DNA from: Seminavis robusta
Taxonomy: Eukaryota; Bacillariophyta; Bacillariophyceae; Naviculales; Naviculaceae
Reading direction: 5' to 3'
Assembly (NCBI GenBank): GCA_903772945.1
Contig: CAICTM010000154.1
Coordinates: 1-64,000 of the forward strand
DNA length: 64,000 nt
The stretch's first letter is position 1. Every line of letters starts with the position of its first letter. The notes under the pieces were generated by a model. That model worked only from the letters and a program-made list of their open reading frames with translations, made no database searches and was not told the DNA's origin. This document shows positions 54,830 to 64,000 of this stretch, piece by piece. A program made the translations under genes and the position numbers.

Positions 54830-57800
54830 CACTCCTGCCGTGGTCCCTAATGGATCCACGGAACGATAAAACTAAACTAAATGGAGGATGCCCACATAAT
54901 AAAGAGCGTGATGGCATGGAATAGGGCACCTTGGAAGGGGCGTTCGTGAGAAAGTCCGCGTTCATGTCCTGTGTGGGACAATACACCACTTGTACATTTC
55001 CCTGCTTCATTGGTCGTGAATAAAGAAGTAGACGCACATTACAGAGCACAGTACGCTTACCGGCGCTGCTGCTTAACCATTCTCAGCGAGAAATGAATGG
55101 CACTCTTGGTTGTCTTGGTAAAGGATTCTCCTGGTACATCGAACACCTTGGCTCCAAAAACAGACTTGGTCCACAACAAAGGACTACATAATCGTCGCTC
55201 CAATGATCAGTCGTACGGCGTCGGTACTGGCTTCGGGCGTTGAGTTTCTGTTTGCTAGACACAGCAAATTGGGGCACCGCGGCCGAAACTGAGTACTCCC
55301 CGATGGAACGGTAGTGCTTGGTGGTACAGCAAAACTGGATCCACCGCACCAGCGAATAAATGCGAACGGTCGTCAGCAAATGGAGGAGATGAGCTTGTCT
55401 TCAAAAGTCTGTTGAATAAACTTGAGGCCTTGTGAGAAGTTTGCACTCAATCGTTTGGTTCGGCTGTGTTCACTGAGTACAAAGGAGTAGTCAATGGTCT
55501 TGCATACTGTGACGTGCACGCTTACGAGGCAAATAATAGCTTGGCGTGTGTTCGTGTGGAAGGTTTCCTTCTTCAGGTCCAGATTTGTCACCGTGCGGCA
55601 CCTCAACAAAAAACAAATCAGCTGGGGCGGCACTCGGAACAGAACGTGACATGTTCAAAGTTTCACAGGGAACTCTCGAGCACACTTGGTCAAATAATCG
55701 ATCATGTCAATCTTGACTTTGCCCGCTCAGAAAAATCAATCGTCAATCCCTAGATAGTCGCTGCTTGTGGTCCTCTGGTTGCTTTGACAGTACCGTAGGT
55801 ACCATACTTCTTCGTTTCACCAGGCCAGGAAATACATCATTCACCTTGGCCATCATATGACTTGACATAGATCGTCGACATGGAAACGGATAGTCTTTTG
55901 CTTGCCATTGACCAAATCGAGAGCCTGTTGGGCAACACAAGGGTCGTAGGGTTGAATTCGAAACCATTAGACTCCAAATCCTTGCCGAGATGCCTTGTAC
56001 CAAAGTAGACTCGCAATGAGCATTCCGTAAAGTGCCTTCAGTACAACACACGTAGAGGATAGGTCTCCCATTCTCATTAGACAGGAATGGCTTGTGAAGT
56101 GTCATGGGCGATCCACAAAGCAGTTCTGGCAAGAATGCCTTCAATTTTCATGATCACGCAATCACCACTCATCCTGGGGTGTCGGCAATTGCTGTCTGAA
56201 TAAAAGATTCTGGTACAGTCAAGGGCATCACAGTCATCAGTCGCGACTCACTGGCATCGACGCACCATCGACAACATTAGAGCATTCAAGGCGAAATTGT
56301 CGGATTCGTGTTTCATCTTGTCTTGGTATACTCTCTGTTGGCTTCCATTGAAAACGTGATCTGGCCTTGATGGTTCTGTCTCGCTTTTCCGTACTGAACA
56401 TGAGTGTCACTTGACTTCTTTGAGCTCCGATTCCTTACAGTCCTCTGGCCTAAATGGAGCGAATGCCACGCGCTGTGCAGCTGATCCATCTCTTTTCGTG
56501 CTGCGGCCTCGGCTCTGTCACCCCAGATATTCAATCCCTTGGGCAACATAGTGCTGCTTGCGCTGACTTGCTCTCTTCTACGGAGTCATCTTGGATCTCT
56601 TCCGTGGTTGATTTCATGAATGAACTGTGCCATCTGTCTTTGCCGCCTTCGTCTCATATCAGAAGCGGCTTCTTCTTGATTCCTGATTTCAGTCTGGTAA
56701 ACTCCTGTGCGATAAGTGACTCCCTTTGCGGTGCCTTGCTTGGCTGCGATCCTGCCAGACCTGCGCTCAACTCTTGTCAACTTCTGCTTTGGCTGGGCCC
56801 TTCAAACGGTCTATCCTTGGGTCCACAATGTTTTCGTAGTTGCTTGCTTGCTCTGTCGGATTGCCTTGAACTCCTTGTTGCAACCTTCGATCACAATGTC
56901 TACCCTTCGTCATCTTCTCGTCACTGTCTTCTTCAACGCTGCTATCATATTGTGGTCTCTGCACCAAACCTGGACCGATCCATCATCTTTATCGTCGCTA
57001 TCGACGTGTTGTCAAACTCAATCTGGAACTGGCGCGATTGTGTTCTGCATCTCATCCTTTCTTCGATCAACTGAGAAAAATTTTCATGTAACTTTCTGCT
57101 TCTTGATGTTCCCGCCACTCCTGCCGGCAACCACAGGCAAAAACTCTCACTTGCTCTTACGGTTGTGGTTCTGTAGCTGCTTCATGCCTTCAACTGTAGG
57201 CCTTCTTTCCACACGCTCAATCACAAGCTTGGGCATCGGGAGGATTTCAACGTACTGGCGTGTCTGCACCTTCCAGGTGTGCAAGTCCAACAAATAATGG
57301 CCACCCTTGCTGTTGTCCAGGATTGGACGCAATGATGCATTCCAACCCAAGTGGCTCGGCTCTGTTCTTGCGAGCTGCAGGGACTCGTTGTGACCTGCAA
57401 ACTGCCAACGTAACTTTGCATCATTGTAGCCTGTGGTCTTACCATTAAAATCTGCCTTGGAGGGTAAAACGGGAGATTCCCTCGGCTCCTGGGAATAGAT
57501 TCAAAGTTTTTCATTGAAATCGTAGACAGATGCTCACACCATAATTTTCGGCATGACTTGAAATGGGACTGCGTGGAAACCTGGTCGGAAACGGTCTTCG
57601 ATTGTCCTGTTGTTTCGCTCGGCGACGGAAGCGTGCACCTGTGCTGCCGGATGGTCGTGTTTCACACCCATATCGTTCTTGATCCGGTCCATCAACGGCT
57701 TGAACTCATTGTCACACTGGATGGTTTCGATGTAGAATTTATTCCCTTTGTACGTGTCCATAATCAGATCCAGGGCCTGATAATAAGAGTCCGTGGTCAA

Positions 57801-60800
57801 TAGTCTTTCAATCGATCGATCTGCCTGTACCGAAACTTCAAGTCGATAAAGGATAGAAAGTTGAGACCACAAATGTTGACGACATCCATGGCATCTGGTA
57901 GCCCATTTCGGTGATTGGACACCAAAACTCTTCATGGCGGCCAATGTGACACTCTGGTAGCTGGTGGTGGACGTTTCCGGGTAGTGGAGCCTTTGATTTT
58001 GGCCATGTCCTTGCCAAAAATCAGCTGCGGCATTATTGATATCCCGAACATCAACGGGCAATCTGCGGATTCTGCCGCGGCTCTTTGGATTCATAATTCT
58101 TAAAGTCCTTTAAAAGCGGACGTTGGAAAAGATTGCGCATTAGGAGCTCTCTTGGCTTAGGAAAGCTCCCTTCACTTCCTTCTTGGTGAAGCCTTCCCTA
58201 TAATTTTCCTTCTTGGCACGGTCCGGACGCAAATCCCTGATTAAGAAAGGCTGGTTGAAGTTCTGTTTCTCCTTGCGTGGGGAAGGATTTTTTCAATGAT
58301 TTGCTTTCTCGAGAATGTCAATGTCGGTAGGGCGATACAAACCGAGTTTTGGGTTCCTCGGCCATATCTGACAATAGGAACCGTCTCCCCGGCGGTGGTA
58401 CATGGCAATCATCATAGTTGCGGTGTCCATCTTGCCAAACTCTTGAGCCATCGTCGCTTTGCTCTGCAAACTGCATCCGGAGAGAATACCATAGGGCATT
58501 AATGTTAGCCACGCCTCCTGGGTTCTTGTATTGATACTCCCCAAGGGTCCTCCATCTCTCGGTCCATTCGAGCCTGTTGGTCCCACATTTTGTCTGCATG
58601 TCGAATACGGCGGATGTAGGGTCTGTGCTGCTGCGCGTTCATTCTTTACCCGGACGGCCATATTGGCCACTTGAATTGATCGAGCTGGCAATTATGGCCC
58701 GTTAACAGCTTGTTTTCAAATCCGTCCATCCAAATTGCTGCCAGTCCCACGTCGCCTGTGGCCAAAAGCGGCAGTCTGTTTGCGCTGCTGTAACCATGTG
58801 TGAGAACTTTGGGGCTAAAGGGCTGCGGCTTCAATTCCCGGGAAGCCGGGTGAACTTGGACATTCGGCTAACTTCGGGTGGTACTGCGGACTGAACTGGA
58901 ACTCGTTGCTTGACTGGAGGGGAACGCCTGGAATTGTCGAGGGCCAGCGGCGGAAGCAGACGATGGGAACTGGCTGGAATTTGCTCGGGCGCTTGCCGGG
59001 CTTGGTGGTGCTTGGAAAGCTGTGGTCGGAATCGGATGCTGCTGGTGGAATTGGGGCCCTGAAACTTAGGTTGCCGGAAGCAGTGCACCTCCCTGTTGGA
59101 CGACTTCCGAGCCATCGAGGGCTGCATCGGCTAAGAAACGTTTTGCTGTGGGAAGCTTAGGGCGTGCGGTAAACTCTCTGTGGAACCGGGAGCCGTCGAA
59201 GCCTTCAGCGGATAGCTGGATGGTACTGTTTGGAAGAACGTTTTTCTTTAACCCAGAACGCTTGGATACTTATTAATGGCCCGCACTCGGCTTGGGGATT
59301 CTTGTCACGACACTTTGGCAATCGCGCGGCAAACTTTGTGGGTTGGGATTGCCGCAGCAGTTAGGACGGCCTCGCGCTCGCTTGTCTTTTCTGCTGAAAG
59401 AAGGACAACGGCATTGACACCGTATAAACTCCTCTTTTTGGCCGGGTTTATCAATTCATCTTGGGCTGGCCAGAGCCCCTTGGTTAAGCGGCACGTCGGG
59501 CCTGCATCCACTCGCTTGCTGGGCTTGAATGCGATCGGAATTGAGGGTCTCACGGAGAGCTTTCAAGCTCCGTGGGAAAAATAATTAACTCATGCGCATC
59601 CATGGCAATAGGAGGCCTGCGCACGGTAGCCTGAATGTCGCCATTATTACCGAAATCACTGGATGAACCAGGTCCTGAAACCTCTGTAGCCAATGAGATC
59701 AATGATCTCAGTTGCGTCCAGTCCAATTCCCAGGTATTGCTTTTCAACCTTGTCCTTGGTCCCTCTTATCTTCTTCGTACTCGGGCCTGCTTTCAGAAAG
59801 GAAAACAATCGCATGTATCGCTGTGCGAACGATGTGCAAAGTAATCTGACAGCCGAGTCGGCCAGGCCCACTCTAACGGAGAAAGACATCAGTCGGTTCT
59901 CCTTCCTCTTGCTTGGGGGAAAGGGCACGCTGTAACTAGTCTGACGAACTGGACAACGAGGATGCTCCTCTGGTGGTGCCTGCGGCAGTCAGTCCTCGGA
60001 TTCTTGGCTAGGACTTTAATGGGATCAGTTTGATCTGCTGCTTCGCAGTCATGGAAGATTCGTAGGCCTGCGCTCTTTGCATCTGTTGCGTACAATAAAA
60101 GCTGGTATGATTCTGGCTGCGCCCGCCATTCTGCAGTGGCAACCAATTCTTGATCATTTACTGCTTTCGCCAATAAGATTAACTTATTCCTTTGTATAGG
60201 AGTTAGCTTGAGCTCGTATAGTATCTTCTTGCCGTCAGCAATCCGTATGTATAGGATGGTTACCGTTGGCTCGCGTCGGCGTCTGGTCTTGCATAGTCTC
60301 AATGGCCAGTGACGCTTTGGGAACGTCTATCCACTCGACCTGGTCTGAAAGTAGCCACAATGTGGTCAATGTCTCTGTAAACGGATAAAATCTGAAGTCA
60401 GCCTGTCCTTTGGGATGGAAAGGTACTTGCGGCGGTTGTCTTTGTCCTTGCCTCTACCGCTCACCACTGGCACCGCCTCAACCGGCGCCTTGGCCTCTGC
60501 CGAGGAGCCTCTGCCTCCTCCTTGTTGCCACGGCCTCCTCGTTGTTGAATCGGTCATCCTGCTCTTGATATGGTCTATTTGCTTGAGGAATTACTGGCTG
60601 CGTGGGTTTGTACTGGATACGGTGTAGATATGGGCTGACTTGGTGGAGCTGGGGGTGGTTCCTCTTATTTCCTATTGATCAGGTAGCCTCTTGTGGGTCT
60701 ATATTGTCACTCCTTGTGACTGCTCCTGCCTTAAACTTGGCTTGTTCCTATCTCGCGTCGGTCTGTCGTGGCTCTATGTTGGCTCACACGCAAATTCACA

Positions 60801-61497
60801 CCGTTTGAGCTTGGAGGATGCTACCGATGACTCTATCGTGCGACTCGAAGCCTTCTTCTTGTTATAGATTACTTGTATTGGTGTTGTATAACTCAGTGAT
60901 GAGTTTCATAGGCTGGAATGGCTCACCGCTGAAGATTCAGTGCGTCGAGTACTGTCGGGCTGTAGGAATCCCGTCGCTTCAGCACTGCTTGACTCGATTG
61001 GTCGTATCTCGCTCAATTTTCGGAGTTGAGAGCTTGTACTTGTCGTGGCATAGGCGGCAATAGGTCCTCTTTCGATCCCTGTATGCGGCCGTAGCTGTAT
61101 CTCTCTTGGTTCGCTCGTCGTGTTCGTTCGCGTCGATCGGCTTTTGCTCGTAGAGTGGGTACCCAAAACACGCGATCGGCGATTACTCCTTCAATTCTTG
61201 TCGGATGACCTTGGTTCAAGCATCAATATGGACCGGCTAGCTGTGCTCTCGACGCTGATGTGCTTGGTTTGCTCTGAATCGGTCGACAAGTCGATCGGCC
61301 GATGCTCCGAGAGCTTGGAATGAGTGAGCGAAAATGTGAGGCGAATTTTCTCTGTTAGCTCTGTTGCTTTGCCTTTATAGTGGGGCTACAGAGCACCTCT
61401 GCTCAATACCTGAGCCCGCTGTTTCTCTCAGTTCTTTCTCACTATTACAATACCTATTTCCATGGATAAACTCAATACAAACGCTTTTTCTTCACAG

Positions 61498-61692
61498 TGT
61501 TGGGTCTAATAACACTGCAGCTACTAGTAATATCAAGGTTAATTTGTTGATTTGGGCGAGCTGTGAAGAAAAAGTGATCTTTCTGGCTGGTCGCTTTGAA
61601 GTCTGGATCTGAGAATGCCAGTTTCCTTAAATTCCTACGGTGGTGCGGTCTTTTTCTTATCCGGGTCCGCTAAATATCTAGACCGGCCAACA
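61498..61692 (-). repeat. 5' LTR of the copia-type element
   Basis: The second LTR copy ends in CCGGCCAACA next to the right GCGGT. For the minus-strand element this is the promoter-bearing LTR. Confidence 0.92.
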
Positions 61693-61697
61693 GCGGT
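61693..61697. other. Target-site duplication, right copy
   Basis: GCGGT directly follows the right LTR and matches the five bases before the left LTR. Confidence 0.93.
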
Positions 61698-63823
61698 CAG
61701 TACCATATCATCCAAATTCAATAAAGCAGGTTCAGTCATAACAATGCTTTGCTGTGGGGCCACAGGGAGATGCAATTGCAGCATTTTTTCTGTTACTGAA
61801 ACCCCCTTCCCGATGACTTTATGGTTTGGCCGTGGGAAGTTTTGGAGAAGAGACCTCACGACAGAATGATTTCTGTATCTTGCCGATGGCATGTTTGATC
61901 TCTTATAAGAATGGTAGAAAAACTGGATCCCCTCCAAGTGAAGTCCTTGGGATTTTGCAGAGGGTACCGCAAAATTTCTTGTGAGCCTTCTGGTAACACT
62001 GGAGTCATTGAAGGTGCTAAACATGATGCACTTTTGGTCCAATGATGGCCATATGTTTGGCACACCTGGGAGTGCCACATCACTGCGCAGATGATAAGTA
62101 TTTTGTCTCCATGCCTTGAATTGGCACAGCGCCTCTTCTGCTCTGTGAATCATTCCAGGTGTACCCATTTGGGCTGCCATTGCTTCCAACAATTGGCGCC
62201 CTTGCGTTAGACGCCCTTCAGGTGTGTACTGGTTGTACTGGTTTGACCAGTAGGCCCATTGAGCCTGTCCAATTTCAGCCTCTAGGAGCAGGAACCATGG
62301 AAGGGTCCCAATGTGACAGAAAAACCCAATTAGAAGCTGACAAACGAGTTCGCCAGCACCATATACCCCATGCAACCCATTTTGTTGACTTTCACAAGCA
62401 TCATCATGAGCTTGAAGAGTTTTGAAATTCAAAATTGACACAATTGTGTTGTACAAAACATTTCGTTCTCGAAATGCCTTCTCCAAATCACCCCCATCAA
62501 GTGCAAGAGCTTCGTATTGGATTTGCTCAAGGGTATCAACACTTCTGATGAGAACAACAGAATCCTGAGGTGATATGTTTGCACTTGGTTGATGTCGGTT
62601 GGGATGATGGTAGCAATGAGTAGCATATACCAATGTGTCAGGATAGTTCACTCCATCCTGGAGATGAGATACATCCTCAAAATACTGCCGCCGCTTTTTT
62701 CTCATGTGGAGAAGGAATTCCAATCCAAATGTGTCGCAATCGGTTTCTTCAATGTGAAAGCCGTTGATATGACAAGGGCATTCAGTCAGTCGGTTGATCT
62801 CGAGGTAGAAAATCACCGGCCTGTGGCTGACCACAATTGCTCCCATGGCAAACCAGCTCAGAAGTCTCAACGGTTGTTTAATATTCTTGTACCTTTCCAT
62901 CAACTGGCGAACCGGAAAGGAATAGCTTGCATAATAAGGCGAAGACTTTTCAAGATGACATCCAGGAAGCACATAAGAAACGCCACCATTGCTCACGAGA
63001 TTGGAAGCATCAACATTCATGAGAGATTTGTCAAGACTCGGGACAAAGTCAGTAAAGCCTTTCAGTGTCTCCCAGTGCATAAGAACTTTGTTGGTGAAAG
63101 AGTTGCACGACGATTTGCCATATCCATGCACCCCAAGTCGTTCTGTGGTAAAGGTGTCTTCATCCAGGACTGTCCTAGTCCATGCTGTGATCATTCCATA
63201 TTCTTTTGTTGGACAGTTGTATTTGTCGAAGTGACCTGTCAGAGTTGCATCAAGAGCTTTCTCATCGGCACCTTCCATTGGTTCTACCATGGCACAGCGG
63301 ACATGACTCCTCCTGAGACGCCGGGACACTTTCAGTGCCTCGTGGAGATTGCTTTGGTGAAGTCGTTCAGCATTATACTGATTCCGAAGGTTATCATTAT
63401 ATATGTTGAGCCCATGTTGCACTCTTGCCAGTCGAACAAAGCTGCTCATTGCTACAAAGAGTTTGATGACAGCTTGGTTCATTGTGCCCATATGAAGGTT
63501 AGGATGGGGCAAAAACAAGGATTGGGTGTCACGCAACTGTGCATTTTCATTGCCACAGAAGCCGAAATCTCGCCCAAAATTCCCCCTGCTACCATCAATT
63601 GACCCTCTTTCAGAGCATATCAGCCTCACTGAATCCCAATTAACAGCATCCACGAGGTCGTTTGGGATATGATTCCAAACCCAGATAAAACCCTCAGGAT
63701 CAGAAAACGCTTGTTCAGTGGGAAGAATTTCGACGACTTCAATGCTGTTATTTTGTCTTGCCATTGCCAACAGTGATGGTAGATTTTCCCTCTTGACAGC
63801 ATAGTGAAACGTCAACCTTCCAT
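61693..63823 (-). pseudogene. Upstream part of the split unknown gene, ankyrin-like start
   Basis: This open stretch has about 710 codons. It starts at a splice acceptor (TATTGCTGCAG, exon from 63823), because the frame has no suitable ATG at its head. The first residues, DGRLTFHYAVKRENLPSLLA, resemble an ankyrin repeat, suggesting more repeats upstream outside the window. The rest is not recognised: MGTMNQAVIKLFVAMSSFVR, GYGKSSCNSFTNKVLMHWET, PVIFYLEINRLTECPCHING, HCYHHPNRHQPSANI and WFLLLEAEIGQAQWAYW are visible. Cys/His pairs near the middle could bind metal. The gene continues at 53344-54630 and is disabled by the LTR insertion. Confidence 0.65.
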
Positions 63824-64000
63824 CTGCAGCAATATATAGCTATATTGTGAATATCATGTGGGCATTTGGGTTATATTCTGTGACGAGTGACATTACACGT
63901 TATTGCATAACAGTACATTAAACATACCTGATTTTCAGTTGGATAGAGCAGTATTAGCCTTTGAACTGCATGCATTTTCCATCGCATGCTACATGAATGT
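63824..64000 (-). other. Intron and probable upstream exon at the window edge
   Basis: A donor site CAG/GTATGT at 63928-63927 and the acceptor at 63824 bound a 104-base intron. The exon to its right, cut by the window edge, has one open frame (VQRLILLYPTENQ), which reads naturally into the ankyrin-like start. However, the phases are one base out, so either the gene was already damaged or the splice sites differ. Confidence 0.4.

Larger units (their letters stand above)
54631..61692 (-). mobile_element. Ty1/copia-type LTR retrotransposon, broken, inserted in the unknown gene
   Basis: The element is 7062 bases, read on the minus strand, with LTRs of about 195-199 bases beginning TG and ending CA and flanked by GCGGT. 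Remnants, from its 5' end, are gag-like basic stretches (about 59.9-61.2 kb), integrase (about 57.5-58.1 kb, with a DNEF core and ERNNRT), reverse transcriptase (about 55.7-56.2 kb) and the end of RNase H (about 54.85-55.05 kb, with VVYCPTQDMNADFLT). Integrase before reverse transcriptase is the copia order. The coding part is broken in many places, ten or more. The LTRs differ at only a handful of positions, so the insertion looks young. Confidence 0.92.

Overview
The window is nuclear DNA of a eukaryotic microalga, most likely a pennate diatom. This is inferred from intron-poor genes with short GT-AG introns, intergenic DNA rich in the palindrome ACCGGT and in GCTAGC, several proteins of diatom-like type (possible plastid-type leader, small acidic or coiled-coil orphans), and a copia-type retroelement. 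No rRNA, tRNA or CRISPR locus was recognised.

Positions 1-37,000 are an ordinary host gene landscape. In order: a TPR-like helical protein (3826-4563, +); a CREST-like membrane protein (7093-8307, +); a four-exon HFM1/MER3-type meiotic DNA helicase of 2001 residues with a very long disordered tail (8945-15181, -); two DUF1349 paralogues (15490-16125 and 16944-17633, +); a secreted S28 serine peptidase with one tiny intron (17904-19578, -); a type II membrane glycosyltransferase (21629-22996, +); a two-exon tautomerase-like protein (23893-24318, +); an orphan with an internal duplication (24586-25485, -); a small coiled-coil protein (26060-26422, +); a pirin (27212-28447, +); an orphan (29431-30282, +); a leucine-carboxymethyltransferase-family enzyme (30926-31876, -); a small one-span membrane protein (34079-34426, -); and a sulfotransferase (35020-36351, +). 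The spaces between them hold several short tandem duplications and microsatellites.

From about 37,400 to the right end the window changes character. A two-exon 562-residue unknown gene (37438-39285, -) is separated by degenerate repeats from an unknown 286-residue reading frame (40911-41771, +). That frame precedes an uninterrupted 2504-residue Helitron-type Rep/helicase (42386-49900, +) with an HUH motif and a Pif1-like helicase. The two plus-strand frames may be exons of one protein. A roughly 3.3 kb satellite-like array follows. It contains a copy of the 3' end of the 562-residue gene and a second foreign-looking fragment.

Beyond the array lies a large unknown minus-strand gene with an ankyrin-like start. 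It is cut in two by a copia-type LTR element at 54631-61692, with near-identical LTRs and the target duplication GCGGT. The Helitron-like replicase together with the unknown co-resident genes, the array and the transferred fragments is the most interesting part. It may be a giant Helitron-like element or a transposon nest; its outer ends could not be fixed from this window.
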